Source: Asticcacaulis machinosus (lineage in GTDB: Bacteria; Pseudomonadota; Alphaproteobacteria; Caulobacterales; Caulobacteraceae). Taken from it: a stretch of 64,000 nucleotides of DNA. Numbering within the stretch: position 1 is the first letter of the stretch; every line of letters begins with the position of its first letter. A program made the translations under genes and the position numbers. The stretch is taken from positions 1,054,001 to 1,118,000 of the forward strand of contig NZ_JAQQKV010000002.1 in assembly GCF_028550435.1 (NCBI RefSeq), in the 5' to 3' direction. Shown here one piece after another: positions 36,722 to 44,974 of the stretch. The notes beneath the pieces were generated by a model. It saw nothing but the letters and a program-made list of their open reading frames with translations. It ran no database searches and was not told the origin of the DNA.

Positions 36722-37387
36722 TCACTGAACCGCGTCGGAAATGGCAGAGGCGGCGGCGGCATTATCCTCAGAAGCCGTGACTTCGCCCTTACGGTATTTA
36801 TCCATGATAACCGACTTGCGGCCGGCATCAGATGGTGTGCTCGCGGCAGGGGCGGCGATGTCGCGCGGATCAGCGATCTGAGCCGCCATATTGGCCGTCA
36901 CGGCGCAACCATAGTTGGCGTAAGGGGTGTTGCTGGCAGTGCGCGACAGGTTTTCCCACGCGCGGTTACAATCCGGCCGATTCGCTCGGTAGCTAATCAG
37001 CGTCAGGGACACGATATCAGTCGGGTGCTCGGTCATTGTCTGAAGCTTAAGCGAGCGGCCATCGACGCCTTTGGCCATCAGATAATCGCTGACGGTGCGG
37101 CCATGATCCATAGCTGCAGGGCTGGGGCCGGTGGTGATGATGACATCGGCGTTTGTGGCACGGGCACTGAGGTTATTCAGCGCCGTCATCTGGTTGGCCG
37201 ACAGATGGTCCGTCTTAAAACGCAAATGTACCGGCGCATCTTCTCTGGCCTGCGCCTCAAGCGCATACTGCGTGGTCGGCAGTACCGGGGGCAGAACCGG
37301 GGCGCTGGCCGTGGGCTGACCATCCGTGACGCAGCCTGACAGCAGCGCACCACCAAAAAAAAGAGCCGGGATCAGAGCTGTTTTCAT
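36722..37387 (-). CDS. cpaD: Pilus assembly lipoprotein CpaD
   Basis: A 221-residue lipoprotein: the signal ends ALLSGC, with Cys18 as lipid site. The family pattern is visible in FKTDHLSANQMTALNNL, GRTVSDYLMAKGVDG and NYGCAVTANMAAQIADPRDI, the conserved C-terminal block of CpaD/TadB-like proteins. It probably acts as the pilotin or stabiliser of the CpaC secretin in the outer membrane. It lies 11 bases after cpaC and 13 bases before cpaE. Confidence 0.93.
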   Translation of the reverse strand: MKTALIPALFFGGALLSGCVTDGQPTASAPVLPPVLPTTQYALEAQAREDAPVHLRFKTDHLSANQMTALNNLSARATNADVIITTGPSPAAMDHGRTVSDYLMAKGVDGRSLKLQTMTEHPTDIVSLTLISYRANRPDCNRAWENLSRTASNTPYANYGCAVTANMAAQIADPRDIAAPAASTPSDAGRKSVIMDKYRKGEVTASEDNAAAASAISDAVQ

Positions 37388-37398
37388 CTTATCAACTC

Positions 37399-38844
37399 CT
37401 ATTCGATCACATAGCCGACAGGGGCCTGATAGCCGGAACCGGCGCCGCCAGAGCCTTGCGGAGGCTGCCCACCGCGATCCTTGATGACCTTGTTCATATT
37501 GCCGATAAAGGTGCTGGACAGGTCGTGGGCGATTTGCAGATTGTCAGCCGGACTTTGCAGGGCATCCGGGCGGGTGGGGGAGACGATATAGGGGGTGACG
37601 ATCACCACCAGTTCGGTCTCCCGGTTCAGAAAATCGCGCGACCGGAACAGGCTTCCGATAACGGGCAGGGTGGTCATGCCAGGCAGGGCGTCTACGGCCT
37701 GACGATATTCCGATTGCAACAGGCCCGCGATCATCAGGGATGACCCGGACGCCATTTCCACGCTGGTTTCAACCCGACGGACCGAGATGGCCGGAATGTT
37801 GAGAGTGTCGGTCAGGGATATCGATCCGTTGGCCGACAACTCAGATACTTCGGTTGACAGTTTCAGCGCGATGCGCCCGCTCGACAGCACAACCGGCGTG
37901 AAGCCTAAGCCGACGCCAAAGGGTTTGAACTCAACCGATATTCGGCCTTGGTTATCCTGACCCGTCGGTACTGGAAACTCACCACCCGCCAGGAATTTGG
38001 CCGATTCACCTGAAACCGTCGTCAGGTTAGGCTCTGCCAGCGTGCGCATAAGGCCAACGCGCTCAAAGGCTTCGATGGTGGCATCAACGGCACTCAAGCC
38101 CGACGACGCTGGATTAGACTGGGCATAATTGCCCGTTAATCCCCCCAACAGCACGCCATTGATGCTGTAGCCGGGGCTATTGGTGAAGGTGAAATTGTCT
38201 CCACCGCCCAAACGTCCAATAATGGCATTGGTGTCAAAACCCAATTGTTTGATGGTTGAGCGTTGTACTTCGGCCACGCGCACCTTGAGCATGACCTGAT
38301 CCTGCCCGCGGATGGACAGCATGTTGATGACGTCTTCGGGCTTTTGTACGAACGACGCCGCCAGCCGCTGCACCTGATCGGCCTCGCCGTTGCTGGACAC
38401 CATACCCGAGAGCAGGATCTTGCCGTTCAGACTCTGGGCTTCGACCTGCGCGCCGGGGAACAGGCGTGAAATCGTCTCGGACAACTGATCGGTCGGGGCA
38501 TCGACGCGAATGCTAAGGTTCAGGATCTGGCGCCCCAGACCGTCAAAGAAAATGGCGTCCGACTGACCCGGTGCGACGCCCAGCACAAATATGCGCTTGG
38601 GTGTTTTCAGCACGGCATCGGCGACAGTAGGGTTGGAGACAAACACATCGCGCGCTTCGACCGGCAGATCGACAATGGCGGAGCGGCCTTTGGGCAGGTT
38701 CAGAATCTCAGTCTTCACAGTACCGGTCTGGGTCGTGACGGCCATGCCTGAGCCAAGCGGTTCCGCGGACGCTTTATGGCCGGCACAGGCAAGTGCTGCG
38801 GCGGCCATAAGGGCCGGAAGGATAAAAGGTTTTAGTTTATTCAT
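37399..38844 (-). CDS. cpaC: Tad pilus outer-membrane secretin CpaC/RcpA
   Basis: A 481-residue secretin. It has a signal peptide (about 1-27), a pilus N-terminal domain (about 40-115, with GRSAIVDLPVEARDVFVSNP), a BON-like region, and the secretin domain (about 240-450) ending TLPVIGSLFRSRDFLNRETE and LVVIVTPYIV. It forms the outer-membrane pore for the Flp pilus. The start overlaps the end of cpaB by 4 bases (ATGA). A Gly/Pro-rich tail follows the pore domain. Confidence 0.96.
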   Translation of the reverse strand: MNKLKPFILPALMAAAALACAGHKASAEPLGSGMAVTTQTGTVKTEILNLPKGRSAIVDLPVEARDVFVSNPTVADAVLKTPKRIFVLGVAPGQSDAIFFDGLGRQILNLSIRVDAPTDQLSETISRLFPGAQVEAQSLNGKILLSGMVSSNGEADQVQRLAASFVQKPEDVINMLSIRGQDQVMLKVRVAEVQRSTIKQLGFDTNAIIGRLGGGDNFTFTNSPGYSINGVLLGGLTGNYAQSNPASSGLSAVDATIEAFERVGLMRTLAEPNLTTVSGESAKFLAGGEFPVPTGQDNQGRISVEFKPFGVGLGFTPVVLSSGRIALKLSTEVSELSANGSISLTDTLNIPAISVRRVETSVEMASGSSLMIAGLLQSEYRQAVDALPGMTTLPVIGSLFRSRDFLNRETELVVIVTPYIVSPTRPDALQSPADNLQIAHDLSSTFIGNMNKVIKDRGGQPPQGSGGAGSGYQAPVGYVIE

Positions 38845-39758
38845 CGGGCGACTGTGACCTCCGATGCCTGACCGTTGCGGAAGACACGCACGGTATTGGT
38901 GGCCGTCTGTGTATCTTGTGAATTCACCCGCCCGCTGGCGGCGCCGACATCGGCATAAGAGCGCAGCATCAGTGACAAAGACCCCTGAGAGCGGGCCAGG
39001 GCCAGCGCCTGACCATCTTCGGGCGCCAGTTCAAGGGTCGCCGTGGCGCCGACAACGGCGGCCTGATCAGCGGCGGCCTGAATGTTCTGATCGATCGCCA
39101 GAACCTTGATATTACGCAAAACCGGCTCGACAATATACTGGTTGCGCCCGCCATTGGTGCTTGGGATTTCGCGACTGACCATGATGTCGACGCGGTCGCC
39201 GGGCAGGATAAAGCCCGCGGCGGCATTTTCGGCGGAAATCGGTACCGCCATCGCGCGCTTGCCCGGCTCCAGCATCACGGCCATGAACCCGCCCTCGTCA
39301 GCGCGGACGATCTTACGGTCAGTGATCGGCTCGTTCTTGGTGATTTCTTCGCGCACCACACCGTTCAGATAGCCTTCCATGCCCTTGGTCGGGGCCATCG
39401 CTTTTTCAGCGACTTCACCGGCTTTTTTAGCGGCCGTCTTGACCTTGGTTTCGACCTTGGTTTCTTCTTCGGGCGGCAGAGGCACCGTGACCTCGCCATC
39501 GGTGGTGTAGGCGGCGGTCAGTGAGGCTTCGGGCCATTCCATCCAGGTCAGATCCGCTTCGGCCAGACGCTCACCGGGCTTTAGGTCGCGGGCGGCGACC
39601 AGCACCTTGACGGTCGGTACCTGCACGGCGGCGACGGCAACCTGTGAGGCCGAGGCCTGCTTTGAGCCCTTACCGGAAACCAGTCCGCGCACGACAAAGG
39701 CCAGCAGCAGCGCTGCAATAGCAGCCACCCCGAACACGACGATGCGTGATGCCTTCAT
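38841..39758 (-). CDS. cpaB: Flp pilus assembly protein CpaB/RcpC
   Basis: A 305-residue protein with one N-terminal membrane helix (about 7-27), a SAF-like domain (VPTVKVLVAARDLKPGERL, about 48-66), a charged insert rich in Lys and Glu (about 90-130), and the CpaB/RcpC domain with AVPISAENAAAGFILPGDRVD and RNIKVLAIDQNI. It stabilises the periplasmic part of the Tad secretin complex. It is the first gene of the cpaB-tadC block and is separated from cpaA by a repeat-filled gap. Confidence 0.94.
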   Translation of the reverse strand: MKASRIVVFGVAAIAALLLAFVVRGLVSGKGSKQASASQVAVAAVQVPTVKVLVAARDLKPGERLAEADLTWMEWPEASLTAAYTTDGEVTVPLPPEEETKVETKVKTAAKKAGEVAEKAMAPTKGMEGYLNGVVREEITKNEPITDRKIVRADEGGFMAVMLEPGKRAMAVPISAENAAAGFILPGDRVDIMVSREIPSTNGGRNQYIVEPVLRNIKVLAIDQNIQAAADQAAVVGATATLELAPEDGQALALARSQGSLSLMLRSYADVGAASGRVNSQDTQTATNTVRVFRNGQASEVTVAR

Positions 39759-39903
39759 AAAACCTTATCCCTCAGTGCTGACGCGCCTAATGGCGTGCAG
39801 AATGAATCAACTCAGATTGACCATGTATTAAGGGTGGTTAACGTCTGCCTAAAGAAAGGCGGTCATGTGTTAATTTATTAATTTGACGGTGTTTTTCCAT
39901 CTT

Positions 39904-40042
39904 AAGAACCTCCCCTGTTGCAGGGGAGTCTCTCCTCCCCACGTGTGGGGAGGTGTCGAGTTTACGAGACGGAGGGGTACGGACGGCTATATACCCCTCC
40001 GTCAGCCTTAACGGGCTGCCACCTCCCCATGAAATGGGGAGG
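39904..40042. repeat. Cluster of CTCCCC-type hairpins between cpaA and cpaB
   Basis: Four hairpins in a row: CCTCCCCTGTTGCAGGGGAG (39909-39928), CCTCCCCACGTGTGGGGAGG (about 39934-39953), CGGAGGGGTA pairing with TACCCCTCCG (39970-40001), and ACCTCCCCATGAAATGGGGA (40021 onward). It opens with AGAACCTCCCC, the same end as the element at 43065-43185. It splits the pil locus transcriptionally or is a landing site for a small mobile repeat. Confidence 0.7.
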
Positions 40043-40051
40043 AGATTCAGA

Positions 40052-40567
40052 TTACAATCCCGCCAGCTTAAACAACGCGCCGTGCGGGGCGGCCAGCAGC
40101 GCACCGGCGAAAATCGCGACACCATAAGGCACGCCGCCCTTATCGGTCATCAGGCGTTTCTGCCACTCGGTCATGGTCTCAGTGCGTTTAAAGACCTTGC
40201 GTAAAATCAGGAACAGCAGGGTCAGTGCGCCCCCGGCGATAGCCACATAAAACACAAACGGTAGTGTGGCGCTAAGGCCCAGCCACAGGCTGGCGGCTGT
40301 CATCAGTTTAGCGTCGCCGCCGCCCATCCATCCGGCGGCAAACATGGCCATACCGGCCAAAAGCACGCCAAACGCCAGCAGGGTATGCAGGCCAATCAGG
40401 GGCAAGCTTAAGCCCAGCAACAAGGCGGCCGGATAAAAACCGCCAGCCAGAATAAGGCACAGGCGGTTGGAAATGGTCATGGTACGGATATCGCTGATCG
40501 CCGCCCACAACAGGCAGGCCGGGTAGATAAGCATAAAGGCGGTGACTGATATATTCAGCAGAGTCAT
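40052..40567 (-). CDS. cpaA: Prepilin peptidase CpaA (A24A family)
   Basis: A 171-residue inner-membrane aspartic protease with about five helices. The two catalytic aspartates are in AAISDIRTMTISN (about residue 26) and GGGDAKLMTA (the GxGD motif, about residue 88). It cleaves the leader of Flp pilins before the ATAIEY segment. It has no methylation domain, as usual for the short Tad-type enzymes. It lies downstream of the two pilin genes on the same strand. Confidence 0.95.
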   Translation of the reverse strand: MTLLNISVTAFMLIYPACLLWAAISDIRTMTISNRLCLILAGGFYPAALLLGLSLPLIGLHTLLAFGVLLAGMAMFAAGWMGGGDAKLMTAASLWLGLSATLPFVFYVAIAGGALTLLFLILRKVFKRTETMTEWQKRLMTDKGGVPYGVAIFAGALLAAPHGALFKLAGL

Positions 40568-40627
40568 GACACTAAAAATCCAAAGTCAAATGAACCTGCA
40601 GAAAAGCACTAAAACCCTTAGAAGAGT

Positions 40628-40804
40628 TTAAGGTGTTCTGGAGGTTACCTCTTCAATGCTCGCACTGATCTTATCGTACATTTTTTCGTTTTCGTCAGCG
40701 ACCTGGGATATTGCCGTTGCAACAACCAGAAACATCAACGCGGCTATAAGTCCGTATTCGATGGCGGTAGCCCCGCGTTCGTCCTCAATAAAGGCTTTAA
40801 TCAT
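40628..40804 (-). CDS. Flp/Fap-type pilin, second copy
   Basis: A 58-residue pilin. The N-terminal leader MIKAFIEDERG is followed by ATAIEYGLIAALMFLVVATA, matching the Flp processing motif (cleavage after Gly, Glu at +5, Tyr at +6) and the hydrophobic helix. The mature C terminus, ENEKMYDKISASIEEVTSRT, is more charged than in the neighbouring pilin. I chose the ATG at 40804; the longer frame to 40846 has no pilin features. It lies between pilA and cpaA and may be a minor pilin. Confidence 0.92.
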   Translation of the reverse strand: MIKAFIEDERGATAIEYGLIAALMFLVVATAISQVADENEKMYDKISASIEEVTSRTP

Positions 40805-40926
40805 TGTGCCTTCCTTAATTGAAAGCTGAGTAGGTGTCCGCCGCATACACTCATAGTAAAAGGCCGCAGATACCTGCGCATCTGCGGCCTCTCATGTTTT
40901 ATATCGGGTCGATCACGACCTGAACA

Positions 40927-41106
40927 TTAACCTGCGTTAGCAGCCGTCAGTTCGTCTTCAACGTTCTGGAAGGTGGCTTCCAGTTGGGTGCTCATCGTGC
41001 CCAGAACGGTGATCAGAGCGACGGCGATCAGGGCAGCAATCAGGCCATATTCAATGGCCGTTGCGCCGGATTCGTTCTTGGCGAAAGACTTTACAAACTT
41101 GATCAT
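40927..41106 (-). CDS. pilA: Flp pilin PilA
   Basis: A 59-residue pilin read directly from the minus strand. The leader MIKFVKSFAKNESG is followed by ATAIEYGLIAALIAVALITV, then a short polar tail ending LTAANAG. Leader, cleavage Gly and Glu/Tyr pair fit a major Flp pilin. AAGGAAGTTCCTC lies just before the start, giving a good ribosome site. It is the first gene of the leftward pilus locus, behind a very AT-rich promoter region, as in Caulobacter, where CtrA drives pilA. Confidence 0.95.
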   Translation of the reverse strand: MIKFVKSFAKNESGATAIEYGLIAALIAVALITVLGTMSTQLEATFQNVEDELTAANAG

Positions 41107-41467
41107 GAGGAACTTCCTTACAGATTAGGTTAGAGTAATTGATCCATTTACTTGTTTCGGGCCCCTGTAAATGGGTCAATGGCTCCCGAACACGAGAATG
41201 AATTTAGCGAACTGTGATTAATTACGAGTAAACAAATAAGGGATTTGTAAAATTATCTATAGTTAACTGATATTTACTATGAATTGATATTAACTTTAAT
41301 TTCTATTAATCATAGTTTTCGATGAATTAATTCATATTTTCCACGTTAATATTGCATTTAGTATTTTTAAATATTTTTTGTTTACCACATTTCCTAACCG
41401 GACGCTTAGGGCTTTCGCCTAATATGTCCTCATGCGCCTCGTTTTGACGGGGTTTATCAAGACCAGA
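41107..41467. promoter_or_regulatory. AT-rich divergent promoter region of the pilus locus
   Basis: This stretch between pilA and the divergent pilus genes has no gene. About 41200-41400 is strikingly AT-rich compared with everything around it. It holds many TTAA sequences, including TTAA-7 bases-TAAA at 41218-41232 (close to the CtrA pattern TTAA-N7-TTAA) and TTAA-6 bases-TTAA near 41298. CtrA control of pilA is known in Caulobacter. The exact sites here are inference. Confidence 0.5.
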
Positions 41468-41911
41468 ATGGATTCTTATATGGCCTTAATATTCAAAGCC
41501 GCCGCGACTTTCGGCCTGTCAGTTATCGGTTTTGCGGCCCTTATGGCCTCGCCCGCGACCGCGGCGCAAAAGCTGCAAATTGAAAAGAACCATTCTACAC
41601 GTGTTTCTTTGTCGGCGCCTGCGGGCAATGTCATTGTTGGTAATCCGGATATCGCCGATGTCACTGTGGTCGATACGCGCACAATATTTATAGTGGGCCG
41701 CAGCTTCGGGCGCTCAGGCGTGACCATTACCGATAAGTATGGCCGGGTGATCTTCGACAGCGATGTGGTGGTGGGCCAGGCGTCCAATGGTAAGGGCGTC
41801 GTCAATGTCTATAAGGGGCTTAAGGCGTCTTCGGTGGTTTGCAGCCAGATTTGCCAACCGCAGGACGATGCGGCGGGCGGGCCTGCCACCGAAGTGGCAA
41901 CGGTGCCGTAA
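41468..41911 (+). CDS. Secreted pilus-assembly N-domain protein
   Basis: About 147 residues with a signal peptide ending SPATAAQ. It matches the pilus N-terminal domain that also starts CpaC: KNHSTRVSLSAPAGNVIVGN, PDIADVTVVDTRTIFIVGRS, and GVTITDKYGRVIFDSDVVV. It lacks the secretin pore, so it is a stand-alone version, probably an accessory of the secretin in the periplasm. Two cysteines in VVCSQICQ near the C terminus could form a disulfide. The start could be 41468 or 41480. It opens a three-gene plus-strand operon with two TadE-like genes. Confidence 0.85.
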   Translation: MDSYMALIFKAAATFGLSVIGFAALMASPATAAQKLQIEKNHSTRVSLSAPAGNVIVGNPDIADVTVVDTRTIFIVGRSFGRSGVTITDKYGRVIFDSDVVVGQASNGKGVVNVYKGLKASSVVCSQICQPQDDAAGGPATEVATVP

Positions 41912-41920
41912 GTTGTGGCC

Positions 41921-42487
41921 ATGATGCTGGGCAAATATCGCAAAACCTTACAACGGATACGCGCCCGGGCGATGGCCAGAGCGATGGCGGGCGTGCGCGA
42001 TCGCAAAGGCGCTGTCGCCGTTGAGTTTGCCCTGATCGCTATCCCTTTTATTATGCTGATTTTCGGCTGTCTGGAATTGGCGCTGTTTATCATCGTCAGT
42101 GTGCTTTTGGATAATGCCACCCAGTCGGCCGCGCGTGAAATCCGCATGGGTATTCTGACCGGCGAAAACTCCGATGCCACCAGCTTTCGCCAGCAAATCT
42201 GCGACAATATGGGCTGGGTGGCCGCGACCTGCATGAGCGACCTTCAGATCGATGTCGAAACTTTTGACAACTTCGCGCTGGTCGACATGACGCCGCCGAT
42301 CGAAGACGGAGAATTCGAAGAGGCCAATTTTAGCTATGATCTGGGCGGGTCAAGCCAGATCCAACTGGTCAGCGCCTATTATTCCTACACCCTGATGACG
42401 CCGCTGCTGAATGCAGGCATGTCAACCCTGTCGAATGGCGATGCGGTTTTGACCACGCAGGTTGTCTTTAGAAACGAGCCGTTCTGA
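41921..42487 (+). CDS. TadE-like pseudopilin (first)
   Basis: About 188 residues. A basic N terminus is followed by DRKGAVAVEFALIAIPFIML, the TadE motif with the pseudopilin-like Gly and Glu, and a membrane helix. The rest is periplasmic, with two cysteines (QQICDNM and ATCMSD). TadE-like proteins are minor pilins needed for Flp pilus assembly. The ATG at 41921 is preferred to a GTG at 41915. The stop overlaps the next start by one base. Confidence 0.9.
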   Translation: MMLGKYRKTLQRIRARAMARAMAGVRDRKGAVAVEFALIAIPFIMLIFGCLELALFIIVSVLLDNATQSAAREIRMGILTGENSDATSFRQQICDNMGWVAATCMSDLQIDVETFDNFALVDMTPPIEDGEFEEANFSYDLGGSSQIQLVSAYYSYTLMTPLLNAGMSTLSNGDAVLTTQVVFRNEPF

Positions 42488-43056
42488 TGGGTATTATGCG
42501 TCGCCTCAATCCGCTCAATACACTGCGCCGGTTCGTCAAAGACCGGTGGGGCGTATCGGCGCTGGAATTTGCTTTGATCGCGCCTATTCTGATTACGCTT
42601 TATCTGGGCCTGGCAGAACTGGCCCTGGGCATGATGGCGTCGCGCAAAGCGTCGCATCTGGCCGCGTCCGTGGGGGATCTGGCTGCGCAGTCGGAAAGCC
42701 TGACCAACGCCAATATCACCGATTTGTTCGAGATTGGCGATAACATTATCAATCCTTTTGAGGGCGGCGCCGCGCTCAAGATCAGGCTAACCTGCGTGAC
42801 TATGGGGACCGACAATAGGGCTAAGGTCATCTGGAGCGACACCCACACCTGGACTGAAAAAAATACAGATGCGTCGCCGGTGATTACGGCCATTACCACA
42901 ACTCAGTTACCTGTCGGCCAAAGCCTGATCGTGACTGAGGTGGAATATGATTACGATTCCCCTCTACATAGCTTCCTGCCAGCGACATCGACCTTTGACG
43001 ATGTATTCTATCACCATCCGCGCAATGGCAGCGTGGTGGTGCGCAAATCGTCTTAA
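42487..43056 (+). CDS. TadE-like pseudopilin (second)
   Basis: 189 residues. The N terminus RRFVKDRWGVSALEFALIAP, followed by a membrane helix, is the TadE/TadG-type signature. The periplasmic part has no further known domain. It is coupled to the first TadE-like gene by the TGATG overlap, so the two are probably made in equal amounts and act as minor pilins. A 121-bp palindromic element follows. Confidence 0.9.
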   Translation: MGIMRRLNPLNTLRRFVKDRWGVSALEFALIAPILITLYLGLAELALGMMASRKASHLAASVGDLAAQSESLTNANITDLFEIGDNIINPFEGGAALKIRLTCVTMGTDNRAKVIWSDTHTWTEKNTDASPVITAITTTQLPVGQSLIVTEVEYDYDSPLHSFLPATSTFDDVFYHHPRNGSVVVRKSS

Positions 43057-43064
43057 TGATCCAA

Positions 43065-43185
43065 AGAACCTCCCCTAATTTTAGGGGAGGATGTCACGGA
43101 GTGACAGGTGGGGTTAATCTGGCCGGGGTTTGACCCCACCTCCGGCCCTGTCGGCCTCCTCCTCCCCTCCATGAGGGGAGGTTCT
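43065..43185. repeat. 121-bp MITE-like element with 12-bp perfect terminal inverted repeats
   Basis: AGAACCTCCCCT (43065-43076) and AGGGGAGGTTCT (43174-43185) are exact inverted repeats. Inside are further nested stems such as GTGGGGTTAA...TGACCCCAC and GGCCGGGG/CCGGCC-like pairs. It lies between the convergent tadE-like and pabB genes and could act as a two-way terminator. Related ends occur at 39904-40042, 43200-43222 and 48585-48614. Confidence 0.7.
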
Positions 43186-43220
43186 AAGAATGCGATAGCC
43201 CTGCCTGCCTCAGGGGAGTT

Positions 43221-44651
43221 CTAACTAACCGTCCCTTCGAGTACCGACCGGATCAGCTTGAGCTTGGTCTCGGTCTCGATACGCTCCTCATGCGGCACGC
43301 TGTCGGCGACGATGCCGCCGCCGGCACACACCCGCAAATGCCAGACGCTGTGGTCGTCTTTTTCAAGCGCTATAGTGCGGATCAGGACGCTTGAGTCCAT
43401 GCCGCCTTCGGCATCAATCACCATCAGCGACCCGCAATAGGGGCCGCGCGGGGCCTCTAATTCCTGAATGACCTTAAGCGCCTGCACCTTGGGCGCGCCG
43501 GAAATCGAGCCGGGCGGGAAGGTGGCGCAGATGACATCGGCGGCATCAAGGCCGGGCGAAAGCTGCCCCGTCACGGTCGAGACCAGATGGTGCACGCTGG
43601 GGTAGGTTTCAAGGGCGTTGAGCGCGGTTACCTTAACCGATCCGACCTCACTGACCTTGGACAAGTCATGGCGCATCAGATCGACAATCATCAGGTTTTC
43701 GGCGCGGTCCTTGGGGCTTGTCAGCAGGGCGTCACTTAAAGTTTTATCGGCGGTGGGGGTGGCGCCGCGCGGGCGGGTGCCTTTGATCGGGCGCGTTTCC
43801 AGATGGCCGTCGGATCGTAAAGATATGAACCGTTCCGGGCTGTTGGAAATGATGGCGCGCCCTTTTAGGCGTAAGCCTGCCCCAAAGGGAGCTGGGCCCG
43901 CCCGGTTAAGGTCACGCAAAACACGGCCCAGGGTTACATCATCTTTCAGCGTGCCTTGCCAGCCACGCGCCAGATTAGCCTGAAACAGGTCGCCGGCGTG
44001 AATTTGCTGGATCAGGTTTGCCACCTTATCTTCGTGCACCTGATCGCTGGTTTCTAAGGTGAGAGGGGCCTGTACCAGTGGGCCGGAACGGATCAGGCCG
44101 GTTGCCGGATGTTTGAGCGCGGCGTTAAAGGCTTTGCGCATCATGTCGGCGGCATTGCGCGCGGTATAGTCATCGCGGCCGCGGCCCAATGACAAAAGCG
44201 TGCGCGTTCTGTGATCAAAGGCGAGAACAGCGGGGTAACGCAGGATATGTAACTCAGGCCACGCCTTACGCCCTTCGATACGGAACGGACGCTTTTTTAA
44301 GGATTCAAAGCGCATGCCCATCTCGAATGAGGCCAGCGCGATTACACCGCCGGTAAAGGGTGGCAGGTCGGTGACGGTATCGCCGCTGAGTTTCGCGGGG
44401 GATTTGCTCTGCTCAAACGGTAGAATCGACTGTTTCAAAAGACTTTTCGGGTCTGTGTCGTCTTCAAACTCCAGCGTGGTCACACCATCAGGATAGCAAC
44501 TTAAGTACGACCATCTCCCTTGCGGGCCGCCATCGGAAATCAGGCCTACGCTATGGTCGGCTTCAAACCATGCCTCGAACAACGTCTCCGGCGCTACGAA
44601 TGGCAGCCGGATCACATGCAGGTGACTTAGAGGGGTGGCGAAGGCCGACAT
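43221..44651 (-). CDS. pabB: Aminodeoxychorismate synthase component I
   Basis: A 476-residue chorismate-binding enzyme making 4-amino-4-deoxychorismate for folate. The catalytic lysine of ADC synthase is in TRPIKGTRPRGATP (PIKGT rather than the PIAGT of anthranilate synthase). FQANLARGW, VDLMRHDLSKV, FPPGSISGAPKVQA and CAGGGIVADSVPHEERIETE are conserved. There is no glutamine amidotransferase or lyase domain fused and none next to it, so PabA and PabC must lie elsewhere. Confidence 0.94.
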   Translation of the reverse strand: MSAFATPLSHLHVIRLPFVAPETLFEAWFEADHSVGLISDGGPQGRWSYLSCYPDGVTTLEFEDDTDPKSLLKQSILPFEQSKSPAKLSGDTVTDLPPFTGGVIALASFEMGMRFESLKKRPFRIEGRKAWPELHILRYPAVLAFDHRTRTLLSLGRGRDDYTARNAADMMRKAFNAALKHPATGLIRSGPLVQAPLTLETSDQVHEDKVANLIQQIHAGDLFQANLARGWQGTLKDDVTLGRVLRDLNRAGPAPFGAGLRLKGRAIISNSPERFISLRSDGHLETRPIKGTRPRGATPTADKTLSDALLTSPKDRAENLMIVDLMRHDLSKVSEVGSVKVTALNALETYPSVHHLVSTVTGQLSPGLDAADVICATFPPGSISGAPKVQALKVIQELEAPRGPYCGSLMVIDAEGGMDSSVLIRTIALEKDDHSVWHLRVCAGGGIVADSVPHEERIETETKLKLIRSVLEGTVS

Positions 44652-44709
44652 TCACAACTTCTTGATTCGATAATAACCATTTGAAGGATCACACTAATAC
44701 TAGGTTAAA

Positions 44710-44828
44710 GCCCCTTTTCGCAACTGCCCTCTCTTGGTGTTGTCGTATGGAGCCTTAAGCCTATGGATGGAGGTCCATTGATCCTTATGTGCGCCCAAAT
44801 CATACCAGATTTCGGGCGCATATTTTTA
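44710..44828 (+). ncRNA. Candidate small RNA ending in an orphan terminator
   Basis: TGCGCCC-AAATC (44790-44801) pairs with GATTT-C-GGGCGCA (44808-44820), followed by TATTTTTA. This is a good plus-strand terminator, but no plus-strand gene lies upstream: the nearest sequence is the start of pabB on the other strand. It would fit a small RNA beginning in the pabB upstream region. The 5' end is a guess and no clear promoter is seen. Confidence 0.35.
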
Positions 44829-44835
44829 TGTTGAT

Positions 44836-44972
44836 CACCCCAAAGTTGCCCTTCGGGTACTTCGGGGTGGGGGCATATAGTCAAATCTGAATTTGGGGCG
44901 GCCCTTCATTCAGATTTGGCTTTTTATTCCACCCGAAACCTATTGGCGCGACGCGCCAAACCTTCGGGTGAG
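44836..44972. other. Three further stable hairpins downstream of amn
   Basis: CACCCC...GGGGTG with a TTCG loop (44836-44869); CAAATCTGAAT pairing exactly with ATTCAGATTTG (44882-44918) followed by TTTTT, again plus-strand; and CACCCGAA/TTCGGGTG with inner TTGGCGC/GCGCCAA (44930-44970), which adjoins the amn stop. Together with the hairpin at 44790 they fill the 323-base gap between amn and pabB. Confidence 0.6.
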
Positions 44973-44974
44973 CA

